Origin: Ischnura elegans
Lineage: Eukaryota; Arthropoda; Insecta; Odonata; Coenagrionidae
DNA: 64,000 nucleotides
Direction of reading: 5' to 3'
NCBI RefSeq assembly: GCF_921293095.1
Contig: NC_060248.1
Span: 138,830,972-138,894,971, forward strand
Notes under the pieces: generated by a model
What the model saw: only the letters and a program-made list of their open reading frames with translations
Database searches by the model: none
Told to the model about the DNA's origin: nothing
Made by a program: the position numbers and the translations under genes
Shown: positions 23,301 to 34,162 of the stretch, in pieces
How the letters are laid out: every line of letters starts with the position of its first letter
Numbering within the stretch: the first letter of the stretch is position 1

Positions 23301-23442
23301 AATAAAGTTTCTTCTCCTGACCTTCCTTATTATAACAACAATGTAATGTTTATGCTCTTGGAGTATAGATTATGATAAATTAAACTTACATTTGGCCAAC
23401 GTTTCGGAGATTTATTCTCCTTCCTCAGGGTTCTTAATTATA
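23301..23442 (-). repeat. PLE pseudo-LTR, upstream copy
   Basis: Partner of 20307-20448, in direct orientation, close to identical. Marks the 5' boundary of the PLE on the minus strand. Confidence 0.7.
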
Positions 23443-25660
23443 GGCCAGTTTGGCCAGTGGCTTTCGTGATACTATACCTCGGACTAAGACACACCACAGA
23501 AAAATAATGTCACTCCACTTACAAAATGAAGAAAACTTTAAAAAAAGTTCAATTACCGGTTTGACAAAATTGGTTCCTGTAGAGATAGACTGCAAGTACC
23601 TACGCGGAATAGGAACATATCTATAAAACTTTTTTTTTTCGCTATGAAAATTGTTTTTAAATAATTGTCGAATCTGCAGTTTTTCTCTTTCGGCACCTCT
23701 TTTTGAGAGAATTGTTTATATGAGTGGGTGAGAAGCCAAGGGGTACAAGTGATTTCTGTTTTCTATACAGAATTAAGAATGGAAAGCAAACGAGATCAAT
23801 GAGATACTTGGAAGAGAATTTGATTTTCTACCCGTTGTCAGCGCAGAGCAGAGACTCACTCGTATCCCTTGGCAACCAAGTTTTGCTGTATTTCTTCTAA
23901 CAATTAACTTTACTAAACTCTGTTATGAGCAAAAAATCCCTTGTACCCCTTGGGTTCTCACCTCCTCATATATGATAGAAAAAATTAAATATAAACGACA
24001 TTGAGTCTTATTCGATTACAAATTACTGTCTATTTCGTATTTATGGTAGCAATAAAGATCCATAATAAGTTTTAATTTAATCCACAGTCAGACTAACATT
24101 TCTTATCACCTGGTGCATAATTTATCGGTTTGGTTGATATTACCTGGTATGAAATGTACCATTTTTGACTTTAAACCAGACATTTTGTACGTTTCCTGAA
24201 TAACAGTAGGTTAATCCCAACTTTTCCCTGTCCTAATATCAAGAAGCGGAATATATCTTGGACCGAGATTCATGAGAGAAAAGCAAATAACTGAGTGAAA
24301 AATATTTTCTTGGAAAGTCAGTTTCCGATCTGACACAGACGGGTTTCCGCAGAATTGAACGGCAAGCACGTAAGTAAAAGTGATATTATACCCCTGACAC
24401 ATTTGCTTTAGAGCGGTCGCAGTTGTTTTTACACAGTTGCCAACTTTGCATTTTTTATTCTTTTGCTATTACACCACCTTTTAGATAAAATAATACCTGA
24501 TATAATTTTTGATAATCTTACTGTCAATAGTCCACTGCTAAGTCAGTCAACTTGAACGCGCAAACCAAACTTCAAATCATAATTTCAAAGTGTTAACGAG
24601 TGACCCCATTCCAAATACCCGCACATAAATGTCCTAAATACCACTCTCCTTGTATCATCCCTCCCATGATACCAATTTTATGTCTAGAAACCTGGATACG
24701 CACGCAGGCTATCAAGAAGACCGATTCGATACGTGCCCAAGCGTGGAGCGAATGAAAAAAATCGCATTTGAAAATTAAGGAAAAAAACCATTACCTTACG
24801 CCTGCAATGTAACGAAATTTCAATGAAATCCTCAAAGTCATTTTGAAAAGAAGCACTTCAACAGACAAAATTGGTTTTGTGCTCTTGCAAGATGTGCATT
24901 TCTTGAATTGGGAACAACACGCAACCTTGATTGTAAAAAAATAACTCAAAAATGGATATCTCTCCATTGTGTCTATTCAAAACTCATTAGCAGAGAATAA
25001 AATTTTACAGAACACTAAATATGAATTTTTATTTTAAAGCATTCACGGTTTCGTAAATTACCCCAGCCAAAGATCGTCTGCCATCTTGACAAATGAACCA
25101 AGGGGTCATGGGAATTCTCGAATGGCCTTGGACGAGTCGTAACCTTCAATCCATTGACGAAGCGCCGAGATGGCTGGCAAAAGAACATCATCCGCCTCCA
25201 CCTTATTTTTGGGAACGTGGAAGAAAATGACGGATAATGACAAAAATATTTTTCTTTCAAAGAATGCCGCGGCTTCACATTACTTCAAAATAGTAGCCGT
25301 CTTGTAGCGCCACTGAAATTAAGTGATATTAGGGAAAAGAACCTGGAGTGAGAAAATACGGAAAACCATAAATTTTTGTGTTAACTCCAAAGATAGACTT
25401 TTAAGTCAAAAAAGAGTATAAGACGATTTATATACCGATTTTTAAATTCATAAAGTAAATACCTCTATACATAGTGCTCGGGAAAAAAGTTACAATACTT
25501 AGAGAGGCGGTAGTACCCAACAAAGCGAGAAAAAAAGCCAAATAAACCCCTTGGTTCAGAAGCGCATACTTTCGTAGATATGTTCGTATGGGCTGAATAT
25601 GTTCAATCCGGAAACGCATACACACCACAAGCTGCAATACACTTGGGATACGTTCAACCT
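23443..25660. other. No gene; one diverged dispersed repeat
   Basis: About 24890-24990 (TTTCTTGAATTGGGAACAAC and following) is similar to 28275-28385, including CCTTGATTGT, then AAAAAATA. The rest shows nothing recognisable; a minus-strand 87-codon ORF at 25015-25278 has no known motif. Confidence 0.35.
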
Positions 25661-25880
25661 TAAGGTGCGTTTAGACTGTGTAATATGCTATATTACACAC
25701 ATTACATACAACATGTTTTACAAAAAATTTACAAATCCGTGTAGCATATTACATGTAACATTGTGTTATAACACGATATTATGTTTTATAACACAATGTT
25801 ACATGTAATATTTGTAACTTTTTCGTCAAACATTTTGCATGTAACTTGTTTTATGTAACATGTTGCTTAGTGCAAACGCA
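25661..25880. mobile_element. Foldback MITE
   Basis: Ends AGGTGCGTTTAGACT and (right end, reverse complement) AGGTGCGTTTGCACT. The interior is almost entirely palindromic around GTTATAACAC and TTATAACACAATGTTAC. It is AT-rich and noncoding. A clear target duplication is not visible (TTA versus ATA flanks). Confidence 0.55.
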
Positions 25881-26002
25881 CCTATACGTCCATGCAGAGG
25901 AGGTGCACATGGCGGCAATGCAGGACTTTGGCGTGACGAATCACGCACTCTCTCAAATACAAATAGTTCTCGTCGTAAATTTTAGCATGCATTCAAGATG
26001 CG

Positions 26003-26177
26003 GTCTGTGGTTTTGGCGCGGACGTAATTTGCCATCTCTGTTCTTCAGACAGAATAGAAGACCTCTTGATCATGGCCCTTGTCTCCCGCTCTGCTTTGGC
26101 CATGGGGTTCTTTTGTAGTTTGTTGTAAAGGGTGTCGGACAGAAGTTCTTCTACCTTTGAGTTGTATTTCTCCTTCT
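26003..26177 (-). repeat. Inverted PLE segment
   Basis: The reverse complement of this block matches 26505-26675 of the downstream PLE with few differences (e.g. GGTCTTCTATTCCGTCTGAA at 26617). It is an extra, oppositely oriented copy of part of the RT-encoding region, fused to the 5' end of the + strand PLE at about 26178. Confidence 0.75.
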
Positions 26178-26180
26178 ACG

Positions 26181-27060
26181 ATGCAACGGTCCTTCGTCAA
26201 CCTTACCAGCATCATACTCGACGACGCCACTACTACAGTGCTAGCCAAAGGACTAAACTTTGCCATAACGCCACGAGACATACCAAGGGAAAGATTCATC
26301 ACTGAAGTGGAGTCTGGTATCCGGAAACTACCAATACCTGTGGCCGACGAAATCAGGGAGGACGTAGCGCGAGTTCTGCGCAGAGCTAAACCACCGAAGC
26401 CGAATATTACGTTGAAAGAAAGGGCCACTCTCAATGCCCTTCGAGAGAACAAAAACATCGTGATCATGCCTGCGGACAAAGGAAATGCCACTGTTCTCTT
26501 GGAGAAGGAGAAATACAACTCAAAGGTAGAAGAACTTCTGTCCGACACCATTTACAACAAACTACAAAAGAACCCCATGGCCAAAGCAGAGCGGGAGACA
26601 AGGGTCATGATCAAGAGGTCTTCTATTCCGTCTGAAGAACAGAGATGGCTAATTACGTCCGCACCCAAACCACCGAGGTCATACGGCTTACCAAAATTAC
26701 ACAAGGAGGGTGTACCACTGAGGCCCATTGTAAGCCAAATTGACGCTCCAACCTATCGACTCGCCAAATACCTAGCCCAAACTCTACAGGATTGCGTGGG
26801 AAACACCTCTTCATATGTAAAGAACTCAGCCCATTTCGTGAATATGATAAAAGGCATCACCATCGAGAGAGAAGACATCATGGTGAGCTTCGATGTAGTG
26901 TCGCTGTTTACGAACGTGCCCAATGAAGATTCCGTGGAAATTGTGAAAAAGCTGACTAACTCAGGAATTCCCAAGGACTTACCCAAGCTTTTGGAGCACT
27001 GCCTGAGGAACAACTTCTTCCTGTGGAATGACAACTATATTATGAACAATCAGACGGAGC
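26181..27060 (+). pseudogene. PLE reverse transcriptase, main part
   Basis: Begins with VNLTSIILDDATTTVLAKGL and LNFAITP, the pre-RT region. RT motifs include IVIMPADKGNATVLL, RSYGLPKLHKEGVPLRPIVS and SFDVVSLFTNVP. The downstream box GAAMG and the catalytic RYVDDTF (27160-27180) are in another frame after the 27040 shift. Confidence 0.8.
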
Positions 27061-27527
27061 AGCAATGGGTTAGCCCCTTTCCCCTGTGTTGGCCAACCTC
27101 TTTATGGAAAAGTTTGAGGAGGAGGCCGTGAATACATACCACAAGCAACCAAAGCTTTGGCTTCGGTATGTTGATGACACGTTCATCGTATGACCACACG
27201 GTGCAGAGGAATTGGACAAATTTTTGATATATCTCAACAACCAACACCGGAGGATCCGCTTCACAATGGAAAAGGAATGCGAAGGCATGTTGCCCTTCTT
27301 GGACGTGATGATTAAGAGGAAGGACGACGGCAGTCTTGGACATGCGGTGCATAGAAAGGAAACGCACACGGACCGATACCTGAATGCAGCATCACACCAC
27401 CATCCCGCCCTGAGGGCCTCGGTGGTAACCTCTCCACTCAACAGAGCCCTCACCATTTCCGACGCCGAATCATTAGATTCAGAGAAGCCTGACCAAATCA
27501 CTAATCAGGAATGGCTACGACCGGAAA

Positions 27528-28157
27528 ATGGTCCTCAAAAGGGCCGCTAAGGTCAAAAAGATGCACTCACGACCATCTGAAGAACGCCAGGCCACAGAGG
27601 AGGAGGAATTGACCAAACCTGCAGCAAGGCTCACAATTCCATTCATAGCAGGAGTGTCAGAATGTATTGCTAGGATACTAAGGAAGCATGACGTGGTCAC
27701 AAGGTTCAATTGCGTGACCAAAATACAAAACATTGTACCTGGACCTAAAGATCGTAATCCGCAGGCACTATGCGAAGGCGTGTACACAGTGTCATGCTCC
27801 TGCGGAAAGTCATATGTTGGCGAAACATGCCGAGGAATGGCGACAAGGATGAAGGAGCATGTGACAGCTACCAATAAAAAACAACTGCACTTGTCAGCCA
27901 TTGCAGAGTATGTTTGGAGTGAGTCCGGCCATAACATTGAATTCGAAAAAGCGAAGATAGTGGCAAAAGAGTGTCGCTATTACCCAAGGCAAATCAGGGA
28001 AGCAATTGAAATTCACAAAACACAAAATATTAACAGGGACAGCGGTTACCCAATCAGCAACGTTTGGAAGAGAGTTCTGACCAATCAGCGCACAGGAGGA
28101 GATCGGCCAGTGCTATATAAGATGGCAAAAAATGAAAACTTCTCACCTTTGACCTGA
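27528..28157 (+). pseudogene. PLE GIY-YIG endonuclease domain
   Basis: 209 codons, open. MVLKRAAKVKKM linker, LTIPFIAGVSECIARILRK, then GVYTVSCSCG and YVGETCR (GIY-YIG core), MKEHVTATNKKQLHLSAIAE, VWSESGHNIEF, and NRDSGYPISNVWKR. Catalytic Tyr and Arg positions look intact. It is separated from the RT by one frameshift near 27505. Confidence 0.8.
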
Positions 28158-28250
28158 AGACGGAAGCAGTATGGCTTCCGAAACTGTAGTCAACTATAAA
28201 CGACAGACGCGGCTGGAGAACCCGGAAAACAGCAGTCATCGTGAACAACG

Positions 28251-29525
28251 CCGCGGAAACCTACGCACGAATTTCATGCACCTTTCTTGAATCGGATACA
28301 CCGCGTTACCTTGATTGTCAAAAAATAGCTTAAAAAATCTTTCCATAGGGTCTCTTCCGAACTCATCTGCAAAGTTCAACATGAACATCCGCAAAATCTG
28401 TGTCCATTCTAGGGATCGAAAAGAAAATTGCAATATTGCCGAGGGGAAAATCTTTTTCCCCTCAGCAATATTGCAACCCACACTTCATCCGTCCTGTTGA
28501 CTCATGCACCCCTACGTTACTTACGCATCCCTCCCATCCTCCCAGCTAAATTATATCGAGGGGATCACGAAATATTTATGATACATTTCCCCCGTATAAA
28601 TTCGCAATCAATATATTTCAAACCTCGCAGCTGATCACAAGGGGCGTGTGGGGATGGCCGACCTTGAAGGGCAGCGCGTGACGTGACACACGCTCAGCGG
28701 AAAAACAAAGTGCCACTGTGACAAGCAGTGAGTAAAGGAAACGCCTGATCACATTACAGCTCTTCTTTTGAAATCCGATCCTTGGACGCGGACGGGGGTG
28801 AGTTAAAACCGTTAAGGTCGCGCCATTTATTTACCGAAGGCCGCACGGTTGTCATGGAGATCATCCCGCCTCTCATCCCGTAAGTCAGCGCTGGGGGAGG
28901 GTGAGGTGGAGAGATGCTAGGATACGTTTTGCCTAGGATTCTCAAAGAAATGTTCGATTTGGAATAAGATCAGGCGTCGAGGCGTCTTAATGACTATTTT
29001 TCCTATTTTTCTATAACTCGTGTTTTTTTGGAGGTCTTACATCCGCCCACTCCTTAAAAATGGTGGAAAAATCACGCATTTAAATATTTACCTATTACGC
29101 GTGCCTCTAGTCATTAAAGGGATATTGATACCTTACACTGCCAAATAAGTCACAGCCTACAAATTACGATTTTTGAAAGTTCTTAATCCTTGTTCCTTCG
29201 TTTTCCTGTTATATTTACGCATTATACTTCCATACCAATTTCTTTACAGCTATACCTATTTTTTCTTGTATCATCAGATTTTTCTACGTTTCCTAGTTGA
29301 TGTATCTATTGAGCTTTTATGTGAGCGAATTTCTTCTAACCTTTCAATTGTTTTTAATTGAAGGATGATGCCCAAACCATAATTAATGCATATTCTATTC
29401 TACATTCAAATAATTTGGATTATCACCTCCACTAAAACTCATCAATTATTTCCTATTCTCACCCACTATGTCGATTCAATAAATCTAGGGAACCCAAATA
29501 ATCTTTCTCGTGTTTACCTGGCTTT
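28251..29525. other. No gene; contains one strong hairpin
   Basis: 28275-28385 is related to 24890-24990. A near-perfect inverted repeat lies at 28428-28476. 28640-28950 is GC-richer without recognisable exons. The remainder is AT-rich. Confidence 0.4.
28428..28476. repeat. 49-bp hairpin with 23-24 bp arms
   Basis: Left arm TTGCAATATTGCCGAGGGGA, right arm (reverse complement) TTGCAATATTGCTGAGGGGA: one mismatch, loop of about 2-4 nt. The loop is too small for a typical microRNA precursor, so a palindrome or the ends of a tiny foldback element is more likely. Confidence 0.7.
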
Positions 29526-29534
29526 TCATATTTC

Positions 29535-29748
29535 AGCCCATATGGCCGACCCCGGTGGAGGCGCAGTAAATTTCACGCCGGCCAAACAAGAGGTCGCGGG
29601 CTCGAATCCCGCCTCAGTAGGTTCCCCCATCCAGGGAATAGTTTTTCATGTATGCTACATTGTTAAATTTGCTAAAAACCTCGATATGAAATGGCCAAAT
29701 TGAGCTGTATTCGATGGTTTAGGAATAAAATAAAAATAAAACATAGAA
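29535..29748 (+). repeat. tRNA-derived SINE
   Basis: A-box-like GGTGGAGGCGCAG near 29555 and a B box GGGCTCGAATCCC at 29597-29610, followed by a body shared with the minus-strand copy at 33955-34160: CCAGGGAATAG, CATTGTTAAATTTG, then GAGCTGTATTCGATGGTTT. It ends in an A-rich (AAAAT)n tail. Confidence 0.65.
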
Positions 29749-31025
29749 CCAAATAATTTAATAGGTTCTTTAAGGTAGTCCTTGAATTAGTATCATTAGT
29801 CAACTCTTTGAAATCGTATCTGATTAGTCACGCCATGATTGCCGCAAACCTCGGCGCCGTTCAGCATTTCCCGCACGAGTGTGGGGGACAGTTCATGCAC
29901 AGAATTACTAAATATTTGGATCAAAATCCGTTAAGGCTTGAATATATCGGTATCAGAAGTCACTTACGAAACATTACGCATAGTACTTTGAAACGATAAT
30001 TTCCTATTTGGTTCGTGTGATCCTCAGAAATTCTCAATGAAGGAGATGACGTCTTCCCCTTGGTCTAAGATGAATGACTCTTCATTACAACGATTAAGGT
30101 TTATTCTAAAGCCTCTCTCACGCATTGATAGGAACTCAAAATTAAGAATTCATTTAATACATCGAATTCACTTCCTACGTTACAAAAAAAAACTCTTCCG
30201 TCAACAAATTAAAACTCATAACACCATAGTATGAATGTCCATCCCGAGTATTCACATAATAACAGTTTAAAAAGTTCCCATAGGCGCTGATGTTTCTATG
30301 CAATGCTTCAATTTAGGAAATTGTTTTTTTTTGGGAAGCAAGAAAAACTTATTATTACTATCATGCATTACGACTGGGTGAGCAAACTGGTTTTCTTCAT
30401 GTATGCTTCCTATACTGGAGCATTAAATTTTCCAAACTTTGGCGGAAGGTAACGACATCATTATGCATCTCCGAAACTTGATACACAGGCATTACTATTC
30501 ATATCAAGTGACCGAGAAGAATAATAATCAAATTAACATTTATAACGTTATTTTTATCCTTGAAACTATCGTAAAGGTGTCTTCATAATCCCTAGAATGA
30601 GAAGAATTACGATTTAAAGGAGCTCCCTCCCCTTGTTTATGAACTTGTGCGGCAGGTATATACTGGTGAATCATAGAAATTGTCATAATAGCATGACGCC
30701 GTTGTACCGATCTGACACGTAAATGGCTTTTCCAGCTCGCATCGATACAAGCTCTTTCTAAAAAAAGCGATGATATTTATAAGATCCTTGCTAACGTTCT
30801 CCCGAAAAAAATATATACCAGCTCTCACGAAAATTCTCTGGCCCGTAAAAAACCTGACTAATGACAGCCATTTTCATCGTGGCAGCTCCGCTGAAATAAG
30901 GTAGCGACCTTTGACCACCACTGCGTAGCTAATCAGCCATCGTCCGGCATGGGCCACTCCTGATGGAGGGATAACGACAGCACGAATCTTGACGAAAATA
31001 AAGTTTGAAGATTAACCTTTTCCCT
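29749..31025. other. No recognisable gene
   Basis: AT-rich sequence with scattered 60-80 codon ORFs and no motif that I recognise. Confidence 0.35.
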
Positions 31026-31033
31026 ACCGTACA

Positions 31034-31133
31034 CGTATATATACGTGTGGACGTTTCCTGACCCGGGAGACCACGGACGTATATATACGTGTGAGAGCTT
31101 CCCGGTCAAGAAAACGAAACCCGTATATATACG
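31034..31133. repeat. Three CGTATATATACG palindromes at exact 44-bp spacing
   Basis: The 12-bp palindrome CGTATATATACG occurs at 31034, 31078 and 31122. The first two are flanked by A and TGTG in common, while the intervening DNA differs. The surrounding 31020-31260 is GC-rich with CCGG/CGG runs. An open frame happens to cross it. Function unknown. Confidence 0.75.
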
Positions 31134-32144
31134 TCTCCCCCTTTCAGGACGGTCGTGGGTTTGGGTCTCCTTTGTCTCGGGACCCAACGCTTCGGGGTTT
31201 AGGATTAACCCTCCGAATCCGGGAGCAGGTACCCGGACCCTTCGTCTTTTATAACCCCTCTCAGCGGTAAGGGACAGCGGTCATACAATTGTTTATAGAG
31301 TCAATTTTCGAAATAAATATTTGTTCATTTCTCAAGAAATATAAACTAAGAATTGAATTGTTTGTCTTTTGAGCCACGTTTAGAATTTTTAAACGAAATT
31401 CTACGACAAATATTAACTTATATCTCGAGTTATGTATACACTTCAATATGGAAATTGTTGCTGCGTTAAATGCTTTGATAATGGCCTTAGAACTTCGTTT
31501 AAAATTTGACAATGCTCAGATAAAAATGAGGAATTATATTCTATGTCTGTAATTTACGTGCAAGCAACAATTATTCATTTGCTAAATACATATAAGCAAT
31601 ACATAAGTTGACCGCGAACCAATGCCGCAGGTATGGTCGTAAACCCGGAAAGGAGGGAGCACAACTACTCTCGGAGTCCGAGATAATGCGGAGTCCCACC
31701 GTGGAGGGGTCGAAAAAGGTTCAGCGAGACCCTTCTTAACGAATGCCCTCCAAAAATGCTCCGTACCACGAGAAAGAAGTCTCTTGGGGCTCGGTACAGC
31801 AGTCAAGCTAAGACGAAAACTCCGCGGTCTCGAAAGGGTTAAAAAAGGAACACCTTTGACCTTGGCAGTCTTTTTATCAAGTGCCTCGGCTTAGAGCCCT
31901 TCCCAGGAAAACCGGAAACTCTCATAATTTCCTTTTCCATTCCCTTTTCTGAGTTTTCTTTTTTCATGCATATCATCTCTCACGGAAATATAATAGAGCC
32001 TCATGAAATTTTGAATGAATTCCTATGCTACACCACAACGTGCTAGACGAGAGTGATGATAGGACGCACCGCTAGATAAACGACGGAATTTTCGGCATAG
32101 TGATGAAACTTGTTAATATCTTTAAGTGGCGTTAGTTTTTCTTT
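31134..32144. other. No recognisable gene
   Basis: 31590-31860 is a CpG-rich block with several GAGTCC/GGACTC-type short inverted motifs. The two minus-strand ORFs ending near MTAVP do not resemble any family I know. Confidence 0.35.
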
Positions 32145-32225
32145 CCTCGCGTCAGTGGCGTATCTAGGAATTTCGATCCGATGGGGATTCCAGAACAAGG
32201 AGGATATTTTGAGGAAAAGAGAGTA

Positions 32226-33555
32226 GGGGAGACCGGGGCACATTTTCGCATGGTGCACGTTTTTGAATTGGCTTTGCCTCCTAAACTCTCCGCTCTAGCG
32301 CATTACCAATCATACTCGAATGATGCGCATATGCATCGACGGCAGTTTTGTAAGTTACAAGGACAGGGACGCAAGTGTTGTGGAGGAGTGTCACCTTATG
32401 TTGATTTTTACTCATGTGAGTAACTTTTTCTGCCCTTCTTTAAACTAAAAACAAACCTATTCCGTTTCAGTTGTGCCTTGTTTTAATAATATATTTCGAT
32501 TGAGCATTAACTTCTGTGTTTCACGATATAGGTATTGAACAAGGAATTATTTATTATCACCATTTTCGGTTGGTTTCCAGTAAAATAATGGCGACGGGGC
32601 AGGTTTTCGAATACGAGGCGGGGCAAGTTTTCGCCATCGAAAACGTGCCCTTTGAATCATTTGGTGTTTACTGACACCGACTTCATGCCAATTTATTTCA
32701 CGGATAGGCTTTACTAAACTGGGATCAATGTTGAAAACTTTTCCACTGAATCTAATTTGAATCAGTTAACTGAAAACATCCCTACAACTAATGCTGCTTC
32801 TTGTACATCGCCAGAGGATGTCAGGCCGTTTGAAAAAGCTCGACCCAGAAAGAAAACCAGGTATTGGTGAAAAAAAAATCGGCTATTTAAGAATAAGTTA
32901 AAATGTAACAGGAACAAGCTAAACAGAAAAGGCAAAAGCTGCAGCAAGGAAAAAAGAAACAGAAAAAGGTGAACAAAGAGACAATGAAGAACGATGAAAA
33001 AATGGCGAAGTCAGTAAATAAAAATCTATTTCAAAGTCATTCCAGTGATGAAGATGAGACCGACTGTACGTGCATTTACTGCTTGGAAAAATGTAGTGGC
33101 AGAAAAATCTAGCGAGCAGTGGGTCAAATGCACTCGCTGCAAAAAATGGGCACACAATTCTTGCATCAAAGGGGAATCATCAATTTTTGTTTGCTTTAAC
33201 TATGAGAGTGACAATGATTATGAGTTTTGCTGAACTTTCTTAATGCATATGTGTTAAACATACAGTTCATTCCTAACATGTGTGTTCTTATTTTCCATTC
33301 AGTCATATTTAAGTCTATGCGAAAACTTGCCCCAGTATAACTTATGTGAATACAAGCCTCGGTCACGGGGCACGTTTTCGCACGTGACTTACATCTTTGT
33401 CTTTATATTTTTACTAACAAGTATATATATTTCATTTATTACAATAATTTCTAACTGTAGGTGATTAACTACTAACTGTTATGGCACGCCTTTGGTAATT
33501 GCAAATATGCAGGGGAACAAAATAAAAAAATGCAAAAGCCTGCCCCGGTCTCCCC
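32226..33555 (+). mobile_element. pogo-like element, nonautonomous, nested
   Basis: TIRs GGGGAGACCGGGGCA (32226) and, on the right, GCCCCGGTCTCCCC ending at 33555, each bordered by TA (32224-32225, 33556-33557). The interior encodes a degraded transposase C-terminus: SPEDVRPFEKARPRKKTR at about 32808 and a zinc-finger block CIYCLEKC with WVKCTRCKKWAHNSC at about 33070-33165, the arrangement I associate with insect pogo/Tigger-type transposases. The DDE core is missing, so it depends on another copy. Confidence 0.7.
33070..33233 (+). pseudogene. pogo-like transposase zinc-finger C-terminus
   Basis: Cys/His spacing CxxC ... CxxC ... HxxC in CIYCLEK, WVKCTRCKKWAHNSCIKGE and VCFNYES, ending with YEFC and a stop at 33231-33233. 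A stop separates the first Cys pair from the second in the annotated frame, and part is read in an adjacent frame. A PHD-like fold is plausible from family knowledge. The fragment has no catalytic residues. Confidence 0.5.
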
Positions 33556-33954
33556 TACCTACTAAGCAGAAAGTTTAAACTAATTTTAACATTTTATACA
33601 AAAAAAACTCCATTTGCTAAAGAGATATGTGGCAAATTCACGATTTTTCAAATTTTCATTTTCTTTTATGACGGATAATAATTGTGTTCTTATATTTTGG
33701 GGGGGTCCGGACTCCCCGGACCTCCCCTGGCTACGCCACTGCCCCGCGTTACCTGATGTCTGCTCCGTGTGAATTCGTTTTGTGTAGTTTACGAAATCTC
33801 ACCCGGGGAAATTCGGGGGAACTGTAACGTGTAAAATGGCTAAGAGTAAGAACGCTAATAGCAGCGTCGGAAAAAATAAAACTTAAAATGGAATATGTCC
33901 TGGATCCAAATCAGACGCATATGAATAAAATTTTGTATTATTGGCAACCACACT

Positions 33955-34162
33955 TTATTTATTTTTTTTAATTGTATTCCCAAACCACCGAATACAGCTC
34001 ACCTAGGCCATGTTATATCGGGGTATTCGACAAATCTAACAATTAAACGTACACGAACAACCATGCCCTGAATAGGGGAAACTTACACACGCGGGACTCG
34101 AACGTAAGACCTTATGTTCGGCAGTCGTGGACAATACCCGACCGCCACCGATGCCGGCACTT
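33955..34162 (-). repeat. tRNA-derived SINE
   Basis: On the minus strand: GGTGGCGGTCGGGT (A-box region), TACGTTCGAGTCCCGC (B box, 34091-34106), then the body shared with 29535-29748 (TTCAGGGCATGG, TGTTAGATTTG, GAGCTGTATTCGGTGGTTT) and an A-rich tail reaching 33955. Confidence 0.7.

Larger units (their letters stand above)
20307..23442 (-). mobile_element. AT-rich Penelope-like element with pseudo-LTRs
   Basis: 3.1-kb PLE on the minus strand bounded by two direct 142-bp copies (20307-20448 and 23301-23442) that differ at only a few positions. Between them is one reading frame of about 836 codons (23164 to 20657) with no frameshift but six stop codons. Domain order is N-terminal region, reverse transcriptase, then GIY-YIG. 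It is clearly more AT-rich than the other PLEs in the window and represents a different PLE family. Confidence 0.8.
26178..28250 (+). mobile_element. Penelope-like element with inverted 5' segment
   Basis: PLE encoding RT and GIY-YIG on +, in three pieces. The frame changes near 27040 (apparent 2-nt gain in the NDNYI region) and near 27505. Two stops fall between: TAG within the MGSPLSP box (about 27070) and TGA after the YVDDTFV box (about 27193). It is the same PLE clade as the copies at 16.8 and 57.8 kb. The tail at 28150-28190 contains CTGAAGAC, a 6-bp hairpin and GAAAC. Confidence 0.8.
32153..33741. mobile_element. hAT-like MITE hosting a nested pogo-like element
   Basis: Left end CAGTGGCGTATCTAGG; right end (reverse complement) CAGTGGCGTAGCCAGG. 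Flanking 8-bp duplications are CCTCGCGT (32145-32152) and CCCCGCGT (33742-33749), differing at one base. The CAG-type TIR and 8-bp duplication indicate hAT. Without the nested insert it would be about 260 bp and noncoding. Confidence 0.75.

Noticed and set aside
26045..26551. 168-codon minus-strand ORF
   Set aside because: Antisense of the PLE RT plus its inverted copy; the real coding strand is +.
27070..27937. Long minus-strand ORFs of 105-143 codons
   Set aside because: Antisense shadows of the PLE RT and endonuclease region.
28428..28476. microRNA precursor
   Set aside because: Loop of only a few bases and no flanking basal stem; reported as a hairpin only.
29535..29620. Functional tRNA gene
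   Set aside because: The B box is good but the cloverleaf is not complete and the sequence continues into a SINE body shared with 34.1 kb.
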